A DNA stretch of 64,000 nucleotides from JAAELZ01 sp965237485 (GTDB taxonomy: Bacteria; Pseudomonadota; Gammaproteobacteria; Arenicellales; Poriferihabitantaceae), in NCBI GenBank assembly GCA_965237485.1, contig CBDEFQ010000009.1, forward strand, positions 62,001 to 126,000, written 5' to 3'. Shown piece after piece: positions 9,015 through 17,969 of this stretch; within the stretch, counting starts at the first letter, position 1; the number at the start of each line of letters is the position of its first letter. A program made the position numbers and the translations under genes. The notes beneath the pieces are model-generated. The model made no database searches. It was given only the letters and a program-made list of their open reading frames with translations, and was not told the DNA's origin.

Positions 9015-9081
9015 CAATGCGGGGAGTGCGTATATTGACGGCCTTGGGCGTAGTTGCGGAGCTTGGAGATCTAAAGCGATT
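9015..9081 (+). pseudogene. IS110-family transposase scrap
   Basis: About 21 codons in frame read RGVRILTALGVVAELGDLKRF. This resembles the helix-hairpin-helix region of the Transposase_20 domain of IS110 transposases (GIGPLTAL-type motif followed by a GD..RF segment). It is squeezed between IS21 element B and IS3 copy 1, and it differs from the IS1111 transposase at 36562. Confidence 0.6.
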
Positions 9082-9169
9082 TGAAGTGGACCCCATGATT
9101 AGGACAGGTTGAAGGCCAAAATAAGGAGTTATTTTCTGTTTTATAATTGTTCAAAACGAGGAACAGAAA

Positions 9170-9451
9170 ATGAGTAAAAAGCGTAGAAACCATGCCCCAC
9201 AATTCAAAGCCAAAGTTGCTCTTGCAGCAATCAAAGGTGATGAAACATTAAGCAATCTTGCTAGTCGTTATGACATCAATGCAAATCTTATCGTCAAGTG
9301 GAAGAAACAATTGCTCGATAGCTCAGCTGAAGTCTTTGCATCAGGCACAGGCTTATCTCCAAACCGAGAATCAGAGATTAAATCATTACAGGCAAAGATC
9401 GGTGAAATCACCATGGAAAACGATTTTTTATCAAAAGTGCTCGGTCATTAA
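9170..9451 (+). CDS. IS3 OrfA, copy 1
   Basis: The 93-residue OrfA has a helix-turn-helix (about residues 10-50) and a C-terminal leucine-zipper-like segment (EIKSLQAKIGEITMENDFL). It ends in the region where OrfB takes over in the -1 frame. It differs from copies 2 and 3 at residue 12 (Gln for Pro) and near the end (KVLGH instead of KALGR). Confidence 0.9.
   Translation: MSKKRRNHAPQFKAKVALAAIKGDETLSNLASRYDINANLIVKWKKQLLDSSAEVFASGTGLSPNRESEIKSLQAKIGEITMENDFLSKVLGH
9424..9430 (+). promoter_or_regulatory. probable -1 frameshift site T TTT TTA
   Basis: In the orfA frame the codons read gat ttt tta, giving the canonical slippery heptamer T_TTT_TTA. After a -1 slip the frame runs without a stop through atc aaa agt into orfB. 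IS3 elements normally make their OrfAB transposase this way. The same heptamer lies at 17922-17928 and at the matching place in copy 3. Confidence 0.75.
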
Positions 9452-9471
9452 ACAGACCTGAGCGCAAAACT

Positions 9472-10296
9472 ATGATTAATAAAAGCAATAAACTATCGTT
9501 AGTTCGTCAGTGTAAATTGTTGAAGATTCATCGTTCCCATGTTTATTACAAAACCTCACCTGCTAATGAGGATGACTTGGAACTGATGCATCTGATTGAT
9601 CGCATTCACCTCAATCGGCCCTTTCTTGGCAGTAGACGCATTCGTGATGTGTTGCAAGATGTAGGCCACCGAGTTGACCGTAAACATGTGCGACGCTTAA
9701 TGCGTAAGATGGGCATTAAAGCCATCTATCCTAGGCCTAACACCAGCAAGAAGAAGGCGGGGCACAAGATTTATCCTTATCTGCTAGGTGGGTTGGCCAT
9801 CAATCAACCCAATCAAGCTTGGTGTACCGATATAACTTATATCCCGATGCCTAAGGGCTTTGCTTATCTTACCGTTGTGATGGATTGGTATTCTCGTAAA
9901 GTGCTGTCATGGCGGCTTAGCAACAGCATGGATAGCGCATTCTGCGTAGATGCTTTGGAAGAGGCACTGCATTACTACGGCAAGCCTGATATCTTTAACA
10001 GCGATCAAGGTGCGCAATTTACCAGTGAGGCGTTTACCGGTGTACTCAAAGACAATGGTATTCGCATCAGCATGGATGGCAAAGGTGCTTGGCGTGACAA
10101 TGTATTTGTTGAGCGCTTATGGCGCAGCGTGAAATATGAGGAAGTCTATTTGCAAGCCTACCAATCGATGAAAGAGGCAAAAGACGGCATTGGCTCCTGG
10201 ATAAACTATTACAACCAAGAGCGTAAACATCAAACATTGGGCATGGTCCCTGACATGATGTATGATCCATGTCGCGGCCTGAAATTGGCTGCTTAA
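9472..10296 (+). CDS. IS3 OrfB transposase, copy 1
   Basis: The 274-residue OrfB has an HTH_21-like N-terminus and an rve core with the catalytic residues in WCTDITY, FNSDQGAQFTS and ERLWRSVKYEE. It appears intact. The in-frame sequence continues upstream of the ATG without a stop to the orfA slippery site, so the active protein is probably the OrfAB fusion. Compared with copy 2 it has one visible substitution, Val for Ile before FVERL. Confidence 0.92.
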   Translation: MINKSNKLSLVRQCKLLKIHRSHVYYKTSPANEDDLELMHLIDRIHLNRPFLGSRRIRDVLQDVGHRVDRKHVRRLMRKMGIKAIYPRPNTSKKKAGHKIYPYLLGGLAINQPNQAWCTDITYIPMPKGFAYLTVVMDWYSRKVLSWRLSNSMDSAFCVDALEEALHYYGKPDIFNSDQGAQFTSEAFTGVLKDNGIRISMDGKGAWRDNVFVERLWRSVKYEEVYLQAYQSMKEAKDGIGSWINYYNQERKHQTLGMVPDMMYDPCRGLKLAA

Positions 10297-10558
10297 TCAG
10301 CTGAAAATAACTCCTAAGCCATCTGTCCTAAAAAGCGGGTCCACTTCTGTAAAGCTTGTAATCTCTGGGTGAGATATTAGGAATCCATAAGTCTGTTCCA
10401 GCAGCGTAGATTAATGCTGAGTGACACAGGAAAAATAAAATAAGTAAATGGCATAATCCATGCTTAATGTTCCTTATTTCCTGCATTCATACTTTTTGTT
10501 CCAAAAAAATTAGTTAGTATTATCTTATTCATAATCAAGAATTATCCGTTCTGTACAG

Positions 10559-11952
10559 GAGTTATGCCCGAATCTGGTGTATGAGGCATTTTCTTCAAGC
10601 GGCCTCGGTTTGATCTGAGTAGTCATTAGTTTGCTCTATTCCATCTTTAAATGGAACCCCTTGAATCACTTTTGCTAGATAGGCGAACCCGCGTATTCGG
10701 TTCCACTTTTTCTCTGCGCACTGACCCAGCTTGAACATCATACTTAACATGCCATCACGGCTAAGACATCCCTTGCATCGTTTGGTACGGTGTCGGATAG
10801 TCGCGAATGTTGATTCAATTGGATTCGTAGTACCTATGCTCATCCAGTGCTTGGCAGGGAACGAGTAGAACGTCATTAACTCTTCGCGATCTTTTTCCAA
10901 GCACTGCGTGGCTTTTGGATACTTGTCTTGACAGGTTTTAATGAATAATTGATAGGTGCTTTGCGCCGCTTCTTTGGTTTCTTCCTGCCAAATGTTATGC
11001 AGAGCTGCTTTTGCTTTGGGCTGCACCGATTTAGGCAGCTTGTTCAGCACGTTGGCCGTTTTATGCACCCAACACCGTTGATGTTTAGTGCCAGGATAGA
11101 CTTCTTCCAGGGCATTCCAAAAGCCTAAAGCACCATCACCGATGCCCAGCTCTGGTTGATTCAGGCCTCGCTCCTTGAGTGCCAACAACACCTCTCGCCA
11201 ACTCTGCGTAGACTCTCGCTCACCGTCTTCAATCGCCAGTAATTTCTTGTGACCGCGCTCATTCACTCCGATGACAACTAAGGCACAGAGCCGGCCCTCA
11301 TCGCCGCGCAGGCCGCTGTGTATCCCGTCCGCCCATAGATAAACCCATCGATCTCGATCTAAACCTTCTCTATTCCAATCCTTGTACTCCTGAGACCACG
11401 TTGCTTTGAGCTTACTCACTGTGCTTGATGATAACCCAGTCGCTGATTGACCCACTAGCACGCTCAGTGCATCCCCCATTTCTCCAGTGCTGACACCCTT
11501 GAGATACAGCCAAGACAAGGCCGCTTCTAGTGTTCTCGTTTTACGCACATACGGCGGCACTAAAGCAGACCGAAAGGTGATCGGTACTCCAGTGCGGGAG
11601 CGCACCTTGGGGATACGTACTTTGACTGGGCCGATCCCGGTTTGCAGTTCACGTTCTGGCAAATAGCCGTTACGAACGACACCAGCGTGTCCTGAATCTG
11701 AGACTTTGTCACAATTGCGATACAGCAGTTCAGATAACTCACTCTCGATCGCGGTTTGAATGAGTTGCCTAGCGCCATTGCGAATCAATTCTTGCAGCGG
11801 ATCGATGCTTTGCTCTGGCTTTTCAAAGGAAATAATTTTATTCTGTTTCATAGTGGCGTATGTCTGTGGAAGTTTAAGTTGTTGTAAACTCAACTCATCC
11901 CGATACGCCGCTTTTAGTCAACTACTCCATACACCACTTTCAGGCATAACTC
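10559..11952 (-). mobile_element. IS256-family element, copy A
   Basis: The 1394-base element has inverted ends starting gagttatgcc and is flanked by a perfect 9-base target duplication, tctgtacag, at 10550-10558 and 11953-11961. It therefore arrived by transposition into an intergenic stretch and neither end has been rearranged since. Copy B at 36880 has exactly the same length. Confidence 0.95.
10595..11893 (-). CDS. IS256-family transposase, copy A
   Basis: This 432-residue mutator transposase has its DDE residues in YLWADGIHSG, GIGDGALGFW and TTNPIEST, with the RCWVHK segment between. The frame opens with TTG at 11893, but an ATG at 11851 gives the more usual start MKQNKIISFEKPE. Compared with copy B, it carries Gly for Arg in SIGTTNPIEST, Leu for Arg in SELLYRN and Ser for Pro in AALSWLYLKG. 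The Arg of RTTN and the Pro of LPWLYLKG are usually kept in the family, so this copy may be impaired. Confidence 0.92.
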   Translation of the reverse strand: MSLQQLKLPQTYATMKQNKIISFEKPEQSIDPLQELIRNGARQLIQTAIESELSELLYRNCDKVSDSGHAGVVRNGYLPERELQTGIGPVKVRIPKVRSRTGVPITFRSALVPPYVRKTRTLEAALSWLYLKGVSTGEMGDALSVLVGQSATGLSSSTVSKLKATWSQEYKDWNREGLDRDRWVYLWADGIHSGLRGDEGRLCALVVIGVNERGHKKLLAIEDGERESTQSWREVLLALKERGLNQPELGIGDGALGFWNALEEVYPGTKHQRCWVHKTANVLNKLPKSVQPKAKAALHNIWQEETKEAAQSTYQLFIKTCQDKYPKATQCLEKDREELMTFYSFPAKHWMSIGTTNPIESTFATIRHRTKRCKGCLSRDGMLSMMFKLGQCAEKKWNRIRGFAYLAKVIQGVPFKDGIEQTNDYSDQTEAA

Positions 11953-11961
11953 TCTGTACAG

Positions 11962-12397
11962 CTAGGCCACCTATTAACTAGAAAATAGCACCCTTACAAA
12001 ATCTTGATTTTCTGAGTGCAAGTTATTGAGTTAACGTTTTTATTTATTCACTATTCCGTTTGTCCATTTGATTTGAAAATCCTCTCTAGGAGGATACAAA
12101 GGATAACAAAGTTGGCTTTAGATCACCATAATTAAATCTGACGCCAGTATTTAGTCGTTTTCTATTTATAAAAATCCCTCTGAAATAGCAACTGGTGAAT
12201 TTTATTTGATCGAATCTCTTTTTCCACTGTGTGTCGCATTGCCTAGATCACGAGCTTATCTATAACGCTCTGGTGACCTTAAAACGAAAAAGCCCTTTTT
12301 CGGAAAATCCTCTCGTGCTTGCCTTATTCGATCCCCTTCCTCAAGTAACCCCTAATTAGTCAAATCAACCAAAGGTTTAATCTGACCTAAACATCGT
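11962..12397. other. 436-base stretch without a gene
   Basis: No coding frame of any quality lies between the IS256 duplication and the exporter stop. Together with 10349-10549 it was a single AT-rich noncoding stretch of about 640 bases before IS256 copy A landed. It holds a small inverted repeat aaaaagggctttttc-like element near 12288-12312 that could serve as a terminator. I recognise no other feature. Confidence 0.5.
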
Positions 12398-13294
12398 TCA
12401 ACCAACTGAAGATTCAGCTTTTGAAGGAGTCACCAGAGCTATCCCAGCCATCATCACCACTATGGATAACCATACCCAAATTGTGTGCTCTTCGCTAAAA
12501 ATGGCGATACCCCACAAAACACCTGATAGCGTAACGATATAAGCGCACTGACTGGCAAAAACAGGCCCGGCAATTTTTATGGTGTGAAAGAACATCGCAT
12601 AAGCCCCAACGCTTACTAGTGCCGTAGCGGTAACCGCCCAACCAGCTGCTGTAAAAACCCACGAAGGAGAAACGCCTGCACCCACCCATAGGGTTGCTGG
12701 GATTAAAATTAACGAAGCAAGTGTCGTGGAGCCGCACAGCAATTCAAGCACGTGGATTTCGTCGCCCACACCTTCAGAAATAAAAACATTTTCCGCCGCG
12801 TACATCACCGCACAAAGGATTACCAAAATAATCCAGAAATTAGCGTCACCGCTACTCAGCCCTTGGTCAGGAATTACCAACATTAATATAGCAGCCATGC
12901 CCAATGCCACACCCACAGCTCTTTTAAAAACTAAGCTCTCGAAACGAAAAGCCCACATAAATGCATAGGTAAACAGCGGCACGGTAGAAACCGTTACCGA
13001 CAAGATCCCTGCGGACAAATGTGGTGCTGCGTTGTAATAAAGTAAATCAGGCGCGATAACGCCTAGAAAAGCAATAATCGCATATTTATCTATGTGTTTT
13101 AAAACGAATAGCTTGCGCTTGAAGAACCAGCAACCCAGCGCAAAAAGAACAGTGCTTACCAACACTTGCCAAGCGGTTAGAGTCAGCGCAGGTGCCCCTT
13201 CTGCGGTGGCAATTAACACCAATGTAAAAGTCCCACCCCATAGTAAGCCAGCGGTCACAATTAGCGCATAGGGAAGTGCCTGTGTTTTGGTCAT
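12398..13294 (-). CDS. EamA/DMT-family exporter
   Basis: The 298-residue protein is almost entirely hydrophobic and can be read as ten membrane segments in two EamA repeats, the fold of the drug/metabolite transporter superfamily. The start MTKTQALPYALIVTAGLLWGG gives the usual first helix with its Trp-Gly-Gly turn. Such proteins export amino acids, nucleosides or other small molecules across the inner membrane, and the substrate is not readable here. It is divergent from the lipoprotein gene at 13434. Confidence 0.85.
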   Translation of the reverse strand: MTKTQALPYALIVTAGLLWGGTFTLVLIATAEGAPALTLTAWQVLVSTVLFALGCWFFKRKLFVLKHIDKYAIIAFLGVIAPDLLYYNAAPHLSAGILSVTVSTVPLFTYAFMWAFRFESLVFKRAVGVALGMAAILMLVIPDQGLSSGDANFWIILVILCAVMYAAENVFISEGVGDEIHVLELLCGSTTLASLILIPATLWVGAGVSPSWVFTAAGWAVTATALVSVGAYAMFFHTIKIAGPVFASQCAYIVTLSGVLWGIAIFSEEHTIWVWLSIVVMMAGIALVTPSKAESSVG

Positions 13295-13433
13295 TGATTG
13301 GCTTCACATAACATTCTTGCGCGATAGTAAGGCCCCCCCGATAATGAAGTCCAGTGCTATTAACCCCTGCCAAGTTCAGTTATGCTTAATGCCTTTGACT
13401 TATAGTAGTATTTTTAGATTTTCGCACTAATTA

Positions 13434-13979
13434 ATGAGACTGACTTTCCCACTGATGATATTGCTATTTAGCGCGCTGAGTGCTTGCAGTACCATTCAAA
13501 AAACAGCTGAAGCACCCGCAAGCAGCCCGTCTTTAGCGCAAGTTCAAAAAACACGCCTGACCGGGGTAGATGTGCGCTGGGGTGGCGAGGTCGTGAAAGT
13601 GCGTAACTTTAGCGACCACACGCTAGTGGAAGTGATTTCACGTAGTTTAAGAAAATCGGGCGAGCCGCGTATTTCTGACCAAAGCGAGGGCCGATTTTTC
13701 GCACGCGTCGATCAGTTTATAGACCCCGAAAACCTAAAGCCTGGACGGCTATTTACCGTTAAGGGCTCAATCGAGAGTTGGCAGCGCAACAAGATTGGCG
13801 AATATGCTTATCTTTACCCTGTCGTTGCAGTTGCTGAGCAAAAGATTTGGCCAAAACCCCGCCTGAGCCGCCGTCACTACTATGATCCTTATTGGGATGA
13901 TTGGGGCCCGCCGTATGTGTTCGGCGCGCAGTGGGGGCACTTCGGTTATTTTGGTCACAGATACCATCGAGTGAACTAA
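13434..13979 (+). CDS. Slp-family outer-membrane lipoprotein 1
   Basis: The 181-residue protein has a lipoprotein signal ending in the lipobox LSAC (LLFSALSAC) and a Slp-type body with VRWGGEVVKVRNF and EGRFFARVDQFIDPENLKPGR. The C-terminus is rich in His, Tyr and Trp (RRHYYDPYWDDWGPP). Slp proteins of E. coli are starvation- and stress-induced outer-membrane lipoproteins of unclear function. Its stop codon overlaps the ATG of the next gene by one base. Confidence 0.85.
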   Translation: MRLTFPLMILLFSALSACSTIQKTAEAPASSPSLAQVQKTRLTGVDVRWGGEVVKVRNFSDHTLVEVISRSLRKSGEPRISDQSEGRFFARVDQFIDPENLKPGRLFTVKGSIESWQRNKIGEYAYLYPVVAVAEQKIWPKPRLSRRHYYDPYWDDWGPPYVFGAQWGHFGYFGHRYHRVN

Positions 13980-14464
13980 TGCGAAGTTTAGAAATGTTTA
14001 AGGCTGGATTGCTGCTGACCGCACTGACGATACTCGGAGCCTGTCAAACCACCGACTTGTCTAACGATTCGACAGATGCACAAACTAACGCACCAAACAC
14101 TTTGCATAAAGTAGCTACGGTAGGTGATCAGTTTTTATGGGGCGGCAAAATTCTCGCTGTTGAAAACAGACAAGATACGACAGAAATCACCGTCCTGAGT
14201 TACCCACTAAGCGGCAAAAATAACCACAAGTTTGAGATGGAATCAACTGGGCGTTTTATTGCTGTGCACCACGGTTATTTAGAGCCATTGGATTATGTAA
14301 AAGGGCATCGTATTACGGTTGTAGGCACCTTGGCAGGGTTTCGCGAGGGTAGCGTATCCAACGCAGAATATAACTTTCCACTACTCGATATTGAAGCTAT
14401 TCAATTGCATAAAAAAAGCCGTATCAGTTTTCCATTTTCAATTAGCGTAGGCTTTGGTTTCTAA
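13979..14464 (+). CDS. Slp-family outer-membrane lipoprotein 2
   Basis: From the ATG at 13979 the 161-residue product has a signal peptide and the lipobox LGAC (LTALTILGAC), then the same Slp pattern (FLWGGKILAVENR and STGRFIAVHHGYLEPLDYVKG). An upstream in-frame extension to 13901 lies inside the preceding gene and is less likely. The TAATG overlap with lipoprotein 1 suggests translational coupling of a tandem pair derived from an old duplication. Confidence 0.85.
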   Translation: MRSLEMFKAGLLLTALTILGACQTTDLSNDSTDAQTNAPNTLHKVATVGDQFLWGGKILAVENRQDTTEITVLSYPLSGKNNHKFEMESTGRFIAVHHGYLEPLDYVKGHRITVVGTLAGFREGSVSNAEYNFPLLDIEAIQLHKKSRISFPFSISVGFGF

Positions 14465-14490
14465 ATCGGGGTTTTGAACTAAAGGCTTTT

Positions 14491-15360
14491 TTAATCCAGA
14501 TAAGCCAAGGTGGCCGCCAGTTTGGCTTCTTCTTGAGCACTTAGCGGCCTAAGCGGTTTTCGCACCTCCCCTCCTTCAAAACCACGCATTCTAACGGCCG
14601 ATTTAACCGCGGGTATATAATCACCATGCCAGAGATACGTGAGTGAAGGAATCATTTTCCCCCAAAGTTCCAAGGCTTGCTCGTGTTGCTGTTGCTTCAC
14701 TAAGTTATATAACTGCACCGCTTCTTTTGGCATGTAGTTCGCGCCGCCCCAAATTACACCAATAGCCCCCGCCATTAACGCAAAAACGGTGGTTGTGTCA
14801 CAGCCATTAAGCACCTTACCACCACAAGCCAGAAAAGCCTGATGCATGGTGAGATCACCAGCACTATCTTTTATATAATTAAAGTTATTAAGCGTTAATA
14901 ATCGCTTATACAAATCAGGTGAGATCGCCAAGCCCGTGGCTTGGGGGATGTTATAACCAATGATGTCAACATTGAGTTGGTGATCAATGTCTGCATAAAA
15001 ATAAAATATTCCATCGTCATCCGTCGGGCCTTCCAAATAGGGCGGCAAAATCATTAGCGCATCGGCTCCTAGCTCTTGTGCATGTTTTGAACGCCGAATC
15101 ACTTCATCCATATTCAACGCAGAGGTTTGCATAATTACGTGGCAACGACTATCGACGCGCTTCGCTCCAATTTCGTAGAGTTTCTTACATTCCTCTGCAC
15201 TGAGATAGGGGTGCTGCCCGGTGCCCGAACCTAGCACCAAACCATGTACACCGGCATCGATATACACCTCGATCAATTCTTCCCAACGCTTATAATTAAC
15301 TTCTCCCGATGCGGTAAACGGCGTTTGCATCGCAAGGTTAATGCCGATCAAGTCTGCCAT
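14491..15360 (-). CDS. DapA-family aldolase/lyase
   Basis: The 289-residue protein fits the dihydrodipicolinate synthase/N-acetylneuraminate lyase family, TIM-barrel enzymes that form a Schiff base with pyruvate or a 2-oxo acid. Lys164 in YIKDSAGD is the Schiff-base lysine and Tyr136 in IIGYNIPQATG the catalytic tyrosine. The usual GTTGE loop is replaced by GSGTGQHPYLS, so it is probably not the lysine-pathway DapA but a catabolic member. It lies 34 bases downstream of the OYE/FAD reductase on the same strand, which suggests a joint pathway. Confidence 0.82.
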   Translation of the reverse strand: MADLIGINLAMQTPFTASGEVNYKRWEELIEVYIDAGVHGLVLGSGTGQHPYLSAEECKKLYEIGAKRVDSRCHVIMQTSALNMDEVIRRSKHAQELGADALMILPPYLEGPTDDDGIFYFYADIDHQLNVDIIGYNIPQATGLAISPDLYKRLLTLNNFNYIKDSAGDLTMHQAFLACGGKVLNGCDTTTVFALMAGAIGVIWGGANYMPKEAVQLYNLVKQQQHEQALELWGKMIPSLTYLWHGDYIPAVKSAVRMRGFEGGEVRKPLRPLSAQEEAKLAATLAYLD

Positions 15361-15394
15361 AATCTATCTATTTTAAGCTTATATGTAAAGCGCA

Positions 15395-17382
15395 CTATAG
15401 CACCAAACCCAACTTGCGACCCTCATAAAACGCATAAGGCGCCTGTCTGGGCGCAACACAATCACCGATTGTATGCACTGCATACACGGTATGCTGTTTG
15501 TTTAAACTCAATTCCAGTTCATTCGATGCAGCATTAGTGGTGGCAAAAACAATTGCGCTCGCATCTACACTTTGCACTTTACCACTTAACAAGGAACGCA
15601 CTTTAGCTTGTTTACCGTCCCAATGATCGACAACTGATTCCACTGTAAAAGTGGTGCCTAATTGCGCTAGCTGCTTACGGATAGGAAAATCCGCCGTCGT
15701 GCGTGCGAGTTCTTTGCCAACAAATGCGTCCGGCGTCACTAGGGTAACTTCGTGTCCTATACTAGCCAAGTGCCACGTAGTTCCCAAACCGCGCCAATTA
15801 CCGCCCTCATCTACCACAATCACCTTACTCCCTAGCTGCGCTTGGTTTGTGAATACGTCCTCGCAAGCGTAGACGTGACCATTCTCCACGCCGGGCAAAG
15901 CATCAAACTCTGGTTTCCAGTGCTGTACCCCTGTGCCAGTAGGCATTGAGCCCGTCGCTATTACCAATACCTCGGGCAAATAGTTATCGATATCGCTGTC
16001 ATCAATCGGGGTGTGATATTCAACTGTCACTCCTAGCTTTCTCAACTGAATTTCATACCACTGCAAGAGTTCGAGTATCTGTCCGCGACGCGGCGCCATA
16101 CCCGCAAAGCGATATTGGCCTCCCAGTTCACTGCTTGCTTCACAAAGGGTAACTTTATGGCCGCGCTCTGCGGCAACCCGCGCGCACTCTAAACCTGCAG
16201 GGCCACCGCCCACTACCAATACAGATTTTGATTTGTCGGTCTTTAGAAAGCGGTCGCCGCCTAACTCAAATTCGCGGCCAGCCGAAGGGTTAACCAAACA
16301 CGAAATCCAATAATCACGCGAACGCCTTCCCCAACACATTTGGTTACAAGATACACAGCCGCGAATATCTTCGGGATTACCATCTAAGGCTTTATTGGCT
16401 AAGTGTGGATCAGCAATTTGCCCCCTAACAATCGAGACTAAATCACATGCTCCTGAACTCACAGCATAATCTGCATTAGCTGGCGTGCGTACATGGCTCT
16501 CTGTTATAACCGCGGCGTTTTTAACCAAGTTTTTTACTTTCCCTGAAAATGAAACTGTAAGGCTTTCGCCCTGCACAAAGGTTGGCATCACTGAATCATA
16601 TTCAATGTAATTACCGCGCCCGCAGGAGATATAGTCTATTTGCCCGCTTTCATCGTAATGAGCCACAATATCCAGTAGCTCTTGCATGTCCATAGCAAAG
16701 TGCGTGCTTTCGGTATAGCTAACGGAAAGCCCGACAATAAAATCTTTACCACACTGCTCACGCACCGCTTGGATGATGCGGCCAGACAAACGCCGGCGGT
16801 TCTCAAGCGACCCCCCCATTGATCTTCTCGGTGGTTAGACCAAGGCGACCAAAACTGATCGATCAGTGAGTGATATTGCGCCCAAACTTCAACACCGTCG
16901 AATCCGGCCAGTTGGCAACGCTTAGCCGCATTAGCAAAGCTTGTAATGAGCTCTTCTATTTGTGCTTCAGAAACTGCGTGACTGCCGTCAGAATCGTGAT
17001 AAGAGGGCTTGCCCGATGGCGACCAATTGGGTTGAAAGGACAAGTCAGCATCACCATGCTGCCCAACGTGGTAAAGTTGTTGAATCATCACAGTCCCATA
17101 CGGTTTACAAGCCTCAACCACCTTACGAAAATACGGAATCACCGCATCGTCACAATGACGAAAATTGCCACGCGTGAGCACCGCCGTGGGGTGCACGGGC
17201 ATGGGTTCAACTACAATCATCGCCGCACCGCCCATCGCGCGCTCTTTATAGTAGGCAATATGTCGTTCGCCTGGAAAGCCGTTTTCGGCCATATTGGCAG
17301 TATGTGCGCCAAAAACGATTCGATTCTTTAAGGTTTTATTGCCGACTTTAAGCGGCGCAGCTAAGGCTGGAAACGATCTCAT
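15395..17382 (-). pseudogene. OYE/FAD fusion reductase with a homopolymer frameshift
   Basis: Two frames (15395-16819 and the part of 16636-17382 before the break) make one protein of about 660 residues, the length of the 2,4-dienoyl-CoA reductase/trimethylamine dehydrogenase family. The N-terminal barrel binds FMN. GCVSCNQMCW plus a later Cys (WISCLVN) fit the [4Fe-4S] site, and the C-terminal half has an FAD/NAD fold (VLVVGGGPAGLECARVAAER). The frames meet at a run of seven Gs (16811-16817, minus strand); eight would restore QWGGSLENRRR. The OYE active-site region reads GVEVWAQYHSLIDQFWSPW, unlike FadH. Sequencing error, mutation or phase variation are all possible. Confidence 0.8.
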
Positions 17383-17667
17383 GGGCTATTTCATCTCGAG
17401 GGAGTACAAGTGCAAAGTTTGCAGAAATTTATCGCCCCAAGCGCATCACGTTCAAGCTTTGATTTACCTGCTCAAAATAGCGATTTTTGGGCACTTATAA
17501 TCGCGTCAAAATCAAGCCCGACAAAAGGTAAGACAGCGTCGGCAACTGGCTTAAGTTGGCGATCAACATAATGGTTGTATGAAGTGGACCCCATGATTAG
17601 GACAGGTTGAAGGCCAAAATAAGGAGTTATTTTCTGTTTTATAATTGTTCAAAACGAGGAACAGAAA

Positions 17668-17949
17668 ATGAGTAAAAAGCGTAGAAACCATGCCCCACCA
17701 TTCAAAGCCAAAGTTGCTCTTGCAGCAATCAAAGGTGATGAAACATTAAGCAATCTTGCTAGTCGTTATGACATCAATGCAAATCTTATCGTCAAGTGGA
17801 AGAAACAATTGCTCGATAGCTCAGCTGAAGTCTTTGCATCAGGCACAGGCTTATCTCCAAACCGAGAATCAGAGATTAAATCATTACAGGCAAAGATCGG
17901 TGAAATCACCATGGAAAACGATTTTTTATCAAAAGCGCTCGGTCGTTAA
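17668..17949 (+). CDS. IS3 OrfA, copy 2
   Basis: The 93-residue OrfA is identical to copy 3 in the visible sequence (HAPPFK and SKALGR). The T_TTT_TTA slippery heptamer lies at 17922-17928. Confidence 0.9.
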   Translation: MSKKRRNHAPPFKAKVALAAIKGDETLSNLASRYDINANLIVKWKKQLLDSSAEVFASGTGLSPNRESEIKSLQAKIGEITMENDFLSKALGR

Positions 17950-17969
17950 ACAGACCTGAGCGCAAAACT

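Larger units (their letters stand above)
9082..10348 (+). mobile_element. IS3-family element, copy 1
   Basis: The 1267-base element has near-perfect ends (tgaagtggaccc at the left, gggtccacttct at the right). Boundaries are set by comparison with copy 2, where a 3-base GTA duplication in polB defines the ends. Copy 1 lacks a matching duplication (ATT on the left, GTA on the right), so a flank has changed since insertion. Confidence 0.9.

Noticed and set aside
9258..9461. A 67-residue frame overlapping IS3 orfA in all three copies
   Set aside because: It is the +1 shadow of orfA; the frame needed for OrfAB is the -1 frame entered at the slippery heptamer.
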